Of a stretch of DNA of 64,000 nt, positions 1-9,123 are shown one piece after another. How positions within the stretch are numbered: the first letter of the stretch is position 1; every line of letters starts with the position of its first letter. Source of the stretch: Methylobacterium haplocladii (GTDB lineage: Bacteria > Pseudomonadota > Alphaproteobacteria > Rhizobiales > Beijerinckiaceae); NCBI RefSeq assembly GCF_007992175.1, contig NZ_BJZT01000011.1:1-64000 (forward strand). Reading direction: 5' to 3'. A program made the position numbers and the translations under genes. Under the pieces are notes generated by a model. That model was not told where the DNA came from, ran no database searches, and saw nothing but the letters and a program-made list of their open reading frames with translations.

Positions 1-2620
1 TCCGGGCGGGCGAGGGCGACAACGTCGTGCTCGGCGGCGCGGGTGCGGACCTCATCGTCACCGGCTCCGGCCGTGATGCGGTGCTCGGCGACAACGGCCA
101 GATCCGCTTCGATGCCGCTGGTCTGATCACGCGGGCCGAGAGCCTGGATACGGCCATCGGCGGCGACGACACCATCGATGCCGGCGCGGGTGACAACCTC
201 GTCATCGCTGGCGTCGGTGCCGACAAGGTCACGGCGCTCGGCGGCAACGACATCGTTCTCGGCGACAACGGCTTCGCGGAGTTCCTGGCCGGCGTGCGCG
301 TCAAGATCGCCACGCTGGCGGTGACCGACGGCGGCAAGGACACGCTGACCCTCGGCGACGGCAACAACCTCGCGCTGGGCGGTGCGGATGCCGACGTGAT
401 CACGTCGGGTGCGGGTGCGGATGTGATCGTGGGCGACCACGGTGCCGTGAGCTACGACGCGGCGGGTCTGCTCGCGCAGGTCCTGTCGAGCGACACCGGG
501 ATCGGCGGCAACGACACGATCACCGCCGGCAACGGCAGCGACGTGATCGTCGGCGGCTTCGGCTCCGACGCGATCACCGCCGGCGATGGTGCCAAGATCG
601 TGCTCGGCGACAGCGGCCGCCTCGACTTCACGGCGGGTGTGATCACCCTGGCGCAGACGCTCGATGCCGCGATCGGCGACATCGACACGATCAGGCTCGG
701 CACGGGCAACAAGCTCGTGCTCGGCGGCGCCGGCAGCGACCGGATCGAAGGCCTCGCGGGTGACGCGGTGGTGCTCGGCGATGCCGGCCTCGTGCGGTTC
801 GCCAACGGCAAGCCGGTCCATGTCGAGAGCACGGACGTCACCGTCGGCGGTGACGACGTGGTCACGCTCGGCGCCGGCAACGGCGTGGTGCTCGGCGGCT
901 CGGGTGCCGATACCCTGACGCTCGGCGCAGGCCGCTCGGTGGTTCTGGGCGACAACGGCACGGTGGATCTCGATGATCAGGCGCGAGCCGCCGAGATCGC
1001 CTCGACGGCGCTGGAGGTGGGCGCCCGCGACGTGATCGTGGTCGGCGACGGCGGCAGCGTGGTGCTCGGCGGCTTCGGTGCCGACCTGATCACGACGGGC
1101 TCGGGCGCGGACATCGTCCTCGGCGACAACGGCGCGGTGACGCTGAGCGCACTGGTGCCGGTGTTCGTACGGACCACGAGCCCGGCCATCGGCGGGGCGG
1201 ACGAGATCCGGGCGGGCGAGGGCGACAACGTCGTGCTCGGCGGCGCGGGTGCGGACCTCATCGTCACCGGCTCCGGCCGTGATGCGGTGCTCGGCGACAA
1301 CGGTGAGATCCGCTTCGACGCCAAGGGCCTGTTCAGCCAGATCGTCTCGGTGGAATCCGGGATCGGCGGCGACGACACCATCGATGCCGGTGCGGGCGAC
1401 AACGTCACCTTCGGTGGCGCGGCCTCCGACACCATCACCACGGGCGGCGGCGGCGACGTGATCCTCGGCGACAGCGGCGAGGCCCTCTACGAGGCTGGGC
1501 TGCTGACGCAGCTGCGCAGCCTCGATGCCGGCATCGGCGGCAAGGACGTCATCAAGGCCGGCAACGGCGACAACATCGTGCTGGGCGGCATGGACGCCGA
1601 CACGATCGAGACCGGCTCGGGTGCCGACATCGTGCTCGGCGACAGCGGGATCGTGCGTTACGCCTCCGGTGCCCTCGTGCAGGTCGTCTCGACCGACACG
1701 GCGCTCGGCGGCGACGACACGGTGACGGCGGGCGACGGCGACAACCTCGTCATCGGCGGCTTCGGCTCCGACGCCATCACGACCGGCCGCGGCGCCGACG
1801 TGATCCTGGGCGACAGCGGCGAAGCCCTGTTCGAGCTCGGCCGGCCCGTGCTGTTCCGCAGCCTCGACGCCGGCATCGGCGGTAAGGACGTCATCAAGGC
1901 GGGCGAGGGCAGCAACATCGTCATCGGCGGCATGGATGCCGACACGATCGAGACCGGCTCGGGCCGCGACATCGTGCTCGGCGACAGCGGGCTCGTGCGC
2001 TTCGATGCGAACGGCCTCGTCACGCAGGTGGCCTCGACCGACACGACGCTCGGCGGTGACGACATCGTTGTGGCCGGCGATGGCGACAACCTCGTCCTCG
2101 GCGGCGTCGGCTCCGACACGATCACCGTCGGCTCGGGCGCCGACATCGTGCTCGGCGACAACGGCGACGTTCGCTTCGCCGTCGGCGTGGTGACCTCGGT
2201 GACGACCGTCGACGCGACTTCGGGCGCGGCCGACACCATCCGCGCGGGCAACGGCGACAACCTCGTCTTCGGCGGCCTCGGCGGCGACGCGATCACCACC
2301 GGGCTCGGCAACGACGTCATCGTCGGCGACGACGGCCGCGCCACCTTCTCCGGCGGCGTCCTGGCGGTTCTGGAGACGATCGATCCGACCGTCGGCGGCG
2401 ACGACACCATCGTGGCCGGCGACGGCGACAACCTCGTCTTCGGCGGCATCGGTGCGGACAAGATCCTTACCGGCACCGGGGCCGACATGATCTTCGGCGA
2501 CAACGCCCGGGCGGAACTCGCCCTGGTCGGCGGTCGTGCCGTGGTCCGGCGTGCAACCACGACAGATCCGCTCGCGGGCGGGGACGACCGCATCGAGGCC
2601 GGCGACGGCAACGATTATGC
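1..2620. repeat. Tandem ~172-bp coding cassettes with higher-order duplication
   Basis: Within the RTX gene the DNA repeats with a period of about 172 bases (about 57 codons). On top of this there are longer periods: bases 1-97 are identical to 1207-1303 (offset 1206, seven cassettes), and the block around 1530-1700 closely matches 1870-2040 (offset about 342, two cassettes). These are coding repeats, not a CRISPR array, because there are no unique spacers of constant length and the frame stays open. Assembly collapse or strain-to-strain length variation would be expected here. Confidence 0.85.
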
Positions 2621-5600
2621 GGCCGGCGGTACCGGCGCGGACGTCATCCTCGGCGGCGGCGGTCACGACGTGCTGTTCGGCGACCACATGCTCTACGACC
2701 TCGCGCTGCCGGTGAATCAGCGCGCGGTCTCGATCTTCACGGCCGCCACCGACGGCGGCGGCAACGACACCATCGAAGGCGGTGCGGGCGACGACTTCCT
2801 CTACGGCCAGCAGGGCGACGACACGCTCGTCGGCGGCGAGGGTGACGACGACATCACCGGCGGCCACAACGTGCTCGGCGGCGCGGACGGCAACGACACG
2901 CTGACCGGCGGCGGCGGTGCGGACGTGATCCTCGGCGACAACGGCGTGATCACGCGCAACGTGCTGGTGGACGACGTCAAGACCGTCACCTGGCAGCGTG
3001 CGCCCGGCAGCTTCGCCGACACGGTCATGCGCGACGTGTTGCGCTTCGACCTGATCGACTTCGTCGGCGGCAACGACACCATCGATGGCGGCGCGGGCGA
3101 CGATCGCCTGTTCGGCCAGATGGGCGACGACAGGATCGCCGGCGGCGACGGGTCCGACGAGATCGTGGGCGGCCTCGGCCGCGACACGATCGCTGGCGGC
3201 GCCGGCGTCGACTACCTCATCGGCGACGAGGGCCGCATCGTGCGCGCCTACCGTGCCGATGGGTCGGCGGTGCTCAACACCGACGGCACCTGGCACCGCG
3301 ACGTGGTGCTCGAGGAGATCGGCTCCGTCACCGGCAGCATTGACACCGGCTCGGCGGCTGGGGCCGCGAAGACCGCGGATCTCGCCGCCAAGCTCGCAGG
3401 GGCGGACCTCGTGCTCGCCGTCGGCGCCAGCGACAAGGCCGGAACGAGCCTGTCGCAGGGCGTGAACGGCAGCGGCACCGCCGCCCTGACCGTCTCGCTG
3501 GCCGCAGCCTACGACGACGTCATCGACGGCGGCGACGGCAACGACGTGCTGTTCGGGCAGCGCGGCAACGACACCCTGCGTGGCGGCGCCGGCGACGACC
3601 TGATCTACGGCGACCGCGCCTCCAACCTCTCCGAGACCCTGTCCGACCAGCCCGGCATCGTGAACGCCATCCGGCTGATCGGTGCCGCGGCCGAGACCGG
3701 GATCGTGCTGCCGCTCGGCGGCGAGGTCGTGGTGCCGGCCGCCAACCTCGTGCCGGCGGCACTCGGCATCGGTGCGCCGCGCATCGAGGTCTATCCGTCG
3801 ATGGGCGGTGTCGCCGCCGACATCGCCGGCGCCGATCCGATCCGGCGCAGCGACGGCGGCAACTGGACCGTCTACGCGTCTCTCGTCCCGAGCATCTACA
3901 ACGCCAACGGCGTGCTCGCGGGCAACGACACCATCGACGGCGGTGCGGGCAACGACACGATCTACGGCGACAGCGGCGAGGCCTACAGCCTCGACGTCAC
4001 CGCCTATGCCGCGCTCAACGGCCAGATCGACAAGGTCTCGGCCTCTCTGCAGGACCTGCTCGGCGTCTTCGCGAGCCTCGGTTCCGGGGTGGACATGCTG
4101 AATGCCGGTCGCGGCCAGCCCTCGGCTGCGGCGATCGCCTACGGCAACGACACCATCACCGGCGGCGACGGCGACGATCTCGTGGTCGGCGATGCCGCCC
4201 GCACGATCCTGCGCGGACCCGGACCACTGCGCAGTCTGTCGGGCGAAGCGGCGGCGACGCTCAGCGACTTCCTCTCCGACATGCGCGTTGTCGTCACCGA
4301 CCTCGCCATGACGGGTCGGGTCGCCCAGGCGCAGGTTACGACGAGCCTGGAGAGCGTCTCCGGTCAGTCGCTGAAGGAGATGCTGCTGTCCGGGCTGCCG
4401 GATCAGCTGCGGACGAAGCACACGGTGTCGATCGGCAACGACGTCATCGATGCGGGTGCGGGCAACGACCTCGTCGTCGGCGACACTCTCGTCATGCTTC
4501 AGCCGGGCGTGGCGCGCGGCCTCGCGACCTCCGATCCCGCTACGGCGGGCACGGCGGCGTCGATCGAGGCGGCGCTCGTGGATCGGGCGGCGGAGCGGTT
4601 CGCGACGATGCTGCAGCAGCTCACCGCGAATTTCCCGGTCGATCGCAAGGCCGTCGCCCTCGACTGGATCGCGGCGGGGAATGCCACGGGCAACCGTCTC
4701 GAACTCGGCAACGACCGCATCCTGGGCGGGGCCGGGAACGATACGCTGATCGGCGACACCGCCCTCATTCAGGTGCCGTCGGCCAACGCCGCCGATGCCG
4801 TGGGTATGACCGCTGCCAGCCTGGCGGAGGACCGCGCACAAGTGTCGGCGCGGGTTCTGGGGATCGGCTCCGCCGGTCTCGGCTCGGATCTCGATCCGTG
4901 GACCCGTTCGGCTTCCGACGCGCTGGCCGTGGACATCCTCGGCTCGGCCTATCCCGTCTGGTATGGCTTCGGCTGGAACGGCTCCGTCATCCAGGCCAGC
5001 CCGCCCTCGGGTCAGACGGTCAATTCGCTCGACGGGCGCAAGTTCGGCCTGCCGTCGGCGGCTCTCTTGGGCCTGCCGGCCGAGCCGGGCTACCTGTCGC
5101 AGTTCCTGCGCGGCAGGGCGGTCTCGTCCGGTTACGCTCCGGGCGTGCCGCTCGACCTGCAGCCGTCGTCGGGTATCTTTGCGAGTTCGGTGAAGGCCGG
5201 CGAGGACATCATCGCGGGCGGAGAAGGCGAGAACCGAATCTTCGGCTCGAAGGCGACGCTCGTTCCCGCGATCGCCGCCGACGGCCGGATGGTGGGACCG
5301 AACGCCCTCACGGCGCTCAACCCCACCGATATCGGGCTACAGCAGGGCAGCTTCAGCCCGGCCGGCTTTCCCGCCAGCATCGGTATCATCACCACGGCCG
5401 GCACCCCGAACCAGATCCTCAACTACAGCTACGGCACGCCGATCGCCGGGAAGTACGGAGTTCCGTCGCTGGCGAGCTACATGTCGGCCTACGGCGCGTC
5501 GCAGGGCTCCGGACCGTTCGGCATGCCGCAGGGCATGCAGACCGGACCGGACCAGATCACCGAGGGCAGCGGCCTGTCCTTCAGCGGCTTCGTCAAGAAG

Positions 5601-5930
5601 AAGGCGGGATGGGTCTACGATGCGGGCGTCACGCTGCCGTCGCTCTCCGCGACGACCGCCGATGCGCTCACGCCGAAAGCCATCGCGGGCCGGCCGTCGC
5701 TCATCGAGGGCATCGCCCACAAGCCGCTGCTCGCCAGCGACGTGATCCGCTCGATCCAGGGTGGCGACATCCTGCTCCGGGCGAAGGACGCGCCGGCCGG
5801 TGCTGCCTCGAAGTACACGACCTGGTACTTCGACGAGGCGAAGGGCAGCCTCGTGGAGCAGGCGCTGCAAGAGGACGACATCCTCTTCCTCGCCAAGCGC
5901 TTCGGTGATCCGACGCAGCATGCGAAGTGA
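3..5930 (+). CDS. Giant RTX-type calcium-binding repeat protein (5' partial)
   Basis: The reading frame is open from base 3, so the start lies outside the window; at least 1,975 codons are present. The first ~870 residues are about fifteen cassettes of ~57 residues, each built from glycine/aspartate nonapeptide-like stretches (GGxGxDxI, VLGDNG, AGxGDNxVxGG) alternating with a short beta-rich linker. Later nonapeptide clusters (GGNDTIDGGAGDD type) are separated by longer unique segments, and the last ~450 residues are mostly non-repetitive. Such repeats bind calcium and fold as parallel beta-rolls in proteins exported by type I secretion, so an extracellular or surface role is likely. No enzymatic domain is recognisable in the visible part. 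No type I secretion genes are in the window. Cassettes are highly similar at DNA level, suggesting recent internal duplication. The exact family is unclear. Confidence 0.85.
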   Translation, partial: RAGEGDNVVLGGAGADLIVTGSGRDAVLGDNGQIRFDAAGLITRAESLDTAIGGDDTIDAGAGDNLVIAGVGADKVTALGGNDIVLGDNGFAEFLAGVRVKIATLAVTDGGKDTLTLGDGNNLALGGADADVITSGAGADVIVGDHGAVSYDAAGLLAQVLSSDTGIGGNDTITAGNGSDVIVGGFGSDAITAGDGAKIVLGDSGRLDFTAGVITLAQTLDAAIGDIDTIRLGTGNKLVLGGAGSDRIEGLAGDAVVLGDAGLVRFANGKPVHVESTDVTVGGDDVVTLGAGNGVVLGGSGADTLTLGAGRSVVLGDNGTVDLDDQARAAEIASTALEVGARDVIVVGDGGSVVLGGFGADLITTGSGADIVLGDNGAVTLSALVPVFVRTTSPAIGGADEIRAGEGDNVVLGGAGADLIVTGSGRDAVLGDNGEIRFDAKGLFSQIVSVESGIGGDDTIDAGAGDNVTFGGAASDTITTGGGGDVILGDSGEALYEAGLLTQLRSLDAGIGGKDVIKAGNGDNIVLGGMDADTIETGSGADIVLGDSGIVRYASGALVQVVSTDTALGGDDTVTAGDGDNLVIGGFGSDAITTGRGADVILGDSGEALFELGRPVLFRSLDAGIGGKDVIKAGEGSNIVIGGMDADTIETGSGRDIVLGDSGLVRFDANGLVTQVASTDTTLGGDDIVVAGDGDNLVLGGVGSDTITVGSGADIVLGDNGDVRFAVGVVTSVTTVDATSGAADTIRAGNGDNLVFGGLGGDAITTGLGNDVIVGDDGRATFSGGVLAVLETIDPTVGGDDTIVAGDGDNLVFGGIGADKILTGTGADMIFGDNARAELALVGGRAVVRRATTTDPLAGGDDRIEAGDGNDYAAGGTGADVILGGGGHDVLFGDHMLYDLALPVNQRAVSIFTAATDGGGNDTIEGGAGDDFLYGQQGDDTLVGGEGDDDITGGHNVLGGADGNDTLTGGGGADVILGDNGVITRNVLVDDVKTVTWQRAPGSFADTVMRDVLRFDLIDFVGGNDTIDGGAGDDRLFGQMGDDRIAGGDGSDEIVGGLGRDTIAGGAGVDYLIGDEGRIVRAYRADGSAVLNTDGTWHRDVVLEEIGSVTGSIDTGSAAGAAKTADLAAKLAGADLVLAVGASDKAGTSLSQGVNGSGTAALTVSLAAAYDDVIDGGDGNDVLFGQRGNDTLRGGAGDDLIYGDRASNLSETLSDQPGIVNAIRLIGAAAETGIVLPLGGEVVVPAANLVPAALGIGAPRIEVYPSMGGVAADIAGADPIRRSDGGNWTVYASLVPSIYNANGVLAGNDTIDGGAGNDTIYGDSGEAYSLDVTAYAALNGQIDKVSASLQDLLGVFASLGSGVDMLNAGRGQPSAAAIAYGNDTITGGDGDDLVVGDAARTILRGPGPLRSLSGEAAATLSDFLSDMRVVVTDLAMTGRVAQAQVTTSLESVSGQSLKEMLLSGLPDQLRTKHTVSIGNDVIDAGAGNDLVVGDTLVMLQPGVARGLATSDPATAGTAASIEAALVDRAAERFATMLQQLTANFPVDRKAVALDWIAAGNATGNRLELGNDRILGGAGNDTLIGDTALIQVPSANAADAVGMTAASLAEDRAQVSARVLGIGSAGLGSDLDPWTRSASDALAVDILGSAYPVWYGFGWNGSVIQASPPSGQTVNSLDGRKFGLPSAALLGLPAEPGYLSQFLRGRAVSSGYAPGVPLDLQPSSGIFASSVKAGEDIIAGGEGENRIFGSKATLVPAIAADGRMVGPNALTALNPTDIGLQQGSFSPAGFPASIGIITTAGTPNQILNYSYGTPIAGKYGVPSLASYMSAYGASQGSGPFGMPQGMQTGPDQITEGSGLSFSGFVKKKAGWVYDAGVTLPSLSATTADALTPKAIAGRPSLIEGIAHKPLLASDVIRSIQGGDILLRAKDAPAGAASKYTTWYFDEAKGSLVEQALQEDDILFLAKRFGDPTQHAK

Positions 5931-6039
5931 GGGGAGGGCGCGTTCTCGGACGGACGCGCTCTTCCCGCGACAAGGGACGCCTCGGTGAGCGAGGCTGCCG
6001 CCGCCGGGAAAGTCGGAGAGGCTGCCGGAGTGGGGTGAG

Positions 6040-6858
6040 ATGACGTTTCTGCGAACGGTGGCCTTCGACAGGGCAGAGGTGGCGTCCCACGGCACCGCCC
6101 TCAGCCGGCTGCGGGCCGACGACATCCAGGCAGTCGTCATTCGGAACGTCTTCACGTCCGCGGAATGTGCGAGCATCGTTGCCGAGATCGAAGCCAACGC
6201 GCAGGACTTCCCGACCACGTCGTTTCCGGCGCCGTTCCGCTCGCATTTCTACGGGATGAACCTGAACCTCGCGGACCCGGACCTGGAGGCGTATTTCGCC
6301 ATGGCGCCGCGCTTTGCGAAATCCCTCGCGGCGCTGATGGTGCCGCATGGCGGCTTCGACGCCCGAGTCATGGCGGCGTTCTCGGCCATCGACGGCGGGC
6401 GCCCCTACGGCGCGCCGCCCGGCCCACCCGGTGCCGGCCCCTACATGGTCACCACGCTCCGCTCGCATCACGAGGGCGGCTACATCCCGCCCCATTTCGA
6501 CAACGAGCAGCGGATGCGGCCGAGCTACCGCCACCTCGAGTCGCTCATCGCAGGCGACACCTTCTCCTTCGTGCTCACCCTGTCCAAGGCCGAGCGGGGC
6601 GGGATGCTCGAAGTCTTCGAGGCGCAATCCGAGGCATGGTCCTCGCGCTTCCAGAACCGCGACCGCGCGGCGCCGAAGCCGGACCTGTCGGGCTTCGCCC
6701 GCCACGCCTTCGACGTGGAGGCGGGCACGATCGTGCTGCTGCGCTCGGGCCGCATGCTGCACCGGGTCACCCCCGTCGTCGGCGGCACGAAGCGCTGGAC
6801 GGCCTGTTCGTTCATGGCCGCGTCGCGGGCCGGGGACGGCGTGTATTGCTGGGGCTAG
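6040..6858 (+). CDS. 2OG-Fe(II) dioxygenase family protein
   Basis: This 272-residue protein shows the facial-triad pattern of 2-oxoglutarate/iron(II) oxygenases: H152-x-D154 in a PPHFDNE context and a distal H241 followed by R252, which fits the 2OG-binding arginine. The family hydroxylates or otherwise oxidises small molecules or protein side chains using oxygen and 2-oxoglutarate. The substrate cannot be read from the sequence. It starts 109 bases after the RTX gene and ends 4 bases before the presumed TTG start of the methyltransferase, so it is probably the first gene of the four-gene cassette. The ATG at 6040 is the first good start in the frame; a GAG-rich stretch lies just upstream. 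No signal peptide or membrane segment is seen, so a cytoplasmic location is expected. Confidence 0.8.
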   Translation: MTFLRTVAFDRAEVASHGTALSRLRADDIQAVVIRNVFTSAECASIVAEIEANAQDFPTTSFPAPFRSHFYGMNLNLADPDLEAYFAMAPRFAKSLAALMVPHGGFDARVMAAFSAIDGGRPYGAPPGPPGAGPYMVTTLRSHHEGGYIPPHFDNEQRMRPSYRHLESLIAGDTFSFVLTLSKAERGGMLEVFEAQSEAWSSRFQNRDRAAPKPDLSGFARHAFDVEAGTIVLLRSGRMLHRVTPVVGGTKRWTACSFMAASRAGDGVYCWG

Positions 6859-6862
6859 GGCG

Positions 6863-7654
6863 TTGCCGCGGGTACCGGCCTATTTCGACGCCTGTCTGGA
6901 GGCGATCGACCAGGGCGCCGCGATCGACCATGTCCATCTCGGGCACTGGGACCAGCCGGACGCGGTCGGCCCGTCGCGGGCCCGTGCCGGCTTTGCCCGG
7001 GCGCAGGCGCGTCTGAGCGAGCATTGCGTCGATAGGCTGGAGCTTCGCACCGGAGACCGCGTGCTCGACGTCGGCTGCGGCTTCGGGGGGACTGTGCGGG
7101 CAATCCGGCAGAGCCATCCCGGCATCGCGGTCATCGGCCTCAACATCGATGTGCGCCAGCTGGCGGTCGCCCATCGCGGCGACGGAATGCCGGACAAGGC
7201 CGCGTGGGTGGCCGCCGATGCCTGCCGACTGCCCTTCAGGGACAGCGTCTTCGAAAAACTCCTCTGCGTCGAGGCGGCTTTCCATTTCGCGAGCCGGCAA
7301 ATTTTCTTCGAGGAAGCGTACCGGGTTCTAAGCCCCGGCGGTGTGCTCGTGATGAGCGACATCGTTCTCGCCAAGCCGCCGCTGCCGGTCGCGACAATCG
7401 CCGCTTTCGCGGACAGGCTGGAGGCGGATTACGGCCCATGGCCTGCGATCTGGACGTCGCTCGACGCGACTCGCGCGGATGCGGAACGCGCAGGCTTCGC
7501 ACTCGAGGTCACGGATGCCACGGCCAACACTTGGCCGAGCTATCACACCATCGCCCCCGACGACCGTGCCGGCCTGACCGGAGGCGTCGTGCTGCGGGAG
7601 CTGCACCGCCTCGGCTGCCTGCGTTATCTGCATCTGCGTCTCGAGAGGCGATGA
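6863..7654 (+). CDS. Class I SAM-dependent methyltransferase
   Basis: About 263 residues with a clear Rossmann-type SAM-binding motif I (VLDVGCGFGG, residues 67-76) and a later acidic loop (GLNID) consistent with motif II. The family transfers a methyl group from SAM to small molecules; the substrate is unknown. The open frame extends upstream inside the oxygenase gene, but that part is a shadow. I chose TTG at 6863, four bases after the oxygenase stop and preceded by a GGGGCTAGGG stretch. There is no ATG or GTG alternative before the conserved region, so the start is only moderately certain. The stop overlaps the ATG of the next gene (ATGA), indicating translational coupling with the first radical SAM enzyme. 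Confidence 0.8.
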   Translation: MPRVPAYFDACLEAIDQGAAIDHVHLGHWDQPDAVGPSRARAGFARAQARLSEHCVDRLELRTGDRVLDVGCGFGGTVRAIRQSHPGIAVIGLNIDVRQLAVAHRGDGMPDKAAWVAADACRLPFRDSVFEKLLCVEAAFHFASRQIFFEEAYRVLSPGGVLVMSDIVLAKPPLPVATIAAFADRLEADYGPWPAIWTSLDATRADAERAGFALEVTDATANTWPSYHTIAPDDRAGLTGGVVLRELHRLGCLRYLHLRLERR

Positions 7655-9123
7655 CGCCGGTGGCTGACATCGACCCACCGACGCCGATCTCCCAACGCCT
7701 TGAATTCGCTCATCCGGTACACGAAGGCGTACCGCATCTGCCCGCTCCCGGCGCGAGTCGCATGTCCCTCCCCACAGCCCGTCCGCGGCGCGTCGCGCTC
7801 GTCTGCCTGACCCCGCGTCCGGATGCGCAGGAACTCGGGCACCTGCGCCTGCCGAGCTTCGGCATCAGGCGGATCCATGCCGCGTTGCTGGGCGATCCCG
7901 AACTCGCCGGTCTCCAAGTCGCGCAGATCGACCGCCGCGCCGACGATCTGGACGGCTATGTCGAAGAGATCCTGGCCTTCGAGCCCGATCTCGTCGGATT
8001 CTCGATCTATGTCTGGTCCGCCCCGGCGATGATCGAGGTGGCGCGCCGGCTGCGCCGGCACCGGCCCAACCTGCCGATCGTGTTCGGCGGTCCCTCCGCC
8101 CGCTCGGCCTTCTTCGACCTCGAACCCTATAGCCCGGCGCATCGCTATCTCGACGCCCTCGTCGAGGGCGACGGCGAGGAGATCATCCAGGACATCGCGA
8201 AGCTGTCGAGCTTCGCCCGTTCCGACTGGGAGAGCGTGCGCGGCCTGACGCTGCCGACGGAGACGGGCTGGCACCGGACCGAGCGCCGCCCGCAGATCGC
8301 TTCCCTCGACCGGATCGCCTCGCCCTACGCGCACGGCCTGATGCCGCAGGGCGGGGTCGCCTATCTCGAGACGTTTCGCGGCTGTCCGCTCTCCTGCCGC
8401 TTCTGCGAGTGGGGCTCGAAGGAGAACACAAAGGCGGCCTTCTCCGCCGATTACGTCGCCGGCGAGCTCGAGGCGTTCCGCCGGCACGAAGCGCCGGCCG
8501 TCTTCCTGCTCGATGCCGGCCTCAACCTGAACATCGGCGCGTTCCGCAACCTGCGCATCGCCAACCAGCGCTCGGGCTTCCTCAAGGAGACCCTGTTCTG
8601 GGCGGAGATCTACCCGTCCATCGTGCGCGACGAGCACCTCGCCTTCATCGAGGAGATCGGGACCGCCTATCTCGGCGTCGGCATGCAATCGATGGACCCG
8701 GCGGTGCTGCGGCTGCACGATCGCCCGTCCGATTCGCCGCGCTTCGAGGCCGCGGTGCGGGCGCTCGCGGCCGTCACGAACATCGAATTACAGATCATCA
8801 CCGCCCTGCCGGGAGACACGCCGGAGGGCTTCTTCCGCACCCTGGATTACGCCCTGTCCTTGCCCGCCAACGTTCGGGTCTACCACTGCCTCGTGCTGCC
8901 CGACGCGCTGCTGACCCGCAGCCGGCCGGAATGGAACGTCCGCTTCGACACCGAGACCATGACGATCCGCTCCTGCGAGGGCTGGAGTGAGGAGGCGGTG
9001 GAGCGCACACGCCAGGAGCTGCGCCGCCGCGCCCTGATTGCCGGCGGCAAGGCCGGCGAGTTCTGGTGGGCGTTTCCACGGCGGGAAGAGCGTCCATCCT
9101 GGCGGCGGGCCGCCGGGCAATGA
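7651..9123 (+). CDS. B12-binding-type radical SAM protein (copy 1)
   Basis: 490 residues. The N-terminal part (about residues 47-185) looks like the Rossmann-type cobalamin-binding domain of class B radical SAM enzymes, although the DxHxxG cobalamin-ligand motif is not evident. The radical SAM core begins near residue 235, with the [4Fe-4S] cysteines C245-x3-C249-x2-C252 in the context RGCPLSCRFCEWG. Such enzymes make 5'-deoxyadenosyl radicals and often methylate unreactive carbons or rearrange skeletons. The start at 7651 forms ATGA with the methyltransferase stop; ATG 7762, just before the conserved region, is a plausible alternative. Its stop overlaps the next gene in the same way. It is clearly paralogous to copy 2: both share the VFGGPSAR, ASPYA, LLDAGLNLN-like, LPGD and GEFFW/GEFWW blocks. 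Confidence 0.85.
   Translation: MTPVADIDPPTPISQRLEFAHPVHEGVPHLPAPGASRMSLPTARPRRVALVCLTPRPDAQELGHLRLPSFGIRRIHAALLGDPELAGLQVAQIDRRADDLDGYVEEILAFEPDLVGFSIYVWSAPAMIEVARRLRRHRPNLPIVFGGPSARSAFFDLEPYSPAHRYLDALVEGDGEEIIQDIAKLSSFARSDWESVRGLTLPTETGWHRTERRPQIASLDRIASPYAHGLMPQGGVAYLETFRGCPLSCRFCEWGSKENTKAAFSADYVAGELEAFRRHEAPAVFLLDAGLNLNIGAFRNLRIANQRSGFLKETLFWAEIYPSIVRDEHLAFIEEIGTAYLGVGMQSMDPAVLRLHDRPSDSPRFEAAVRALAAVTNIELQIITALPGDTPEGFFRTLDYALSLPANVRVYHCLVLPDALLTRSRPEWNVRFDTETMTIRSCEGWSEEAVERTRQELRRRALIAGGKAGEFWWAFPRREERPSWRRAAGQ

Noticed and set aside
1658-2611. 317-residue minus-strand open frame inside the RTX gene
   Set aside because: Shadow of the Gly/Asp-repeat codons; composition is Ser/Pro/Ala repeats with the same period as the sense gene, no independent features.
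1-2620. Regular repeats that could suggest a CRISPR array
   Set aside because: The repeats are ~172 bases, coding, with no constant-length unique spacers, and keep the reading frame.
5701-6762. 353-residue minus-strand open frame
   Set aside because: It is antisense to the end of the RTX gene and the oxygenase, is arginine/histidine-rich and has no known pattern.
6700-7700. Possible cobalamin or SAM riboswitch before the radical SAM genes
   Set aside because: The genes overlap or nearly so and there is no leader; no conserved B12-box or SAM-riboswitch pattern seen in 5931-6039 either.
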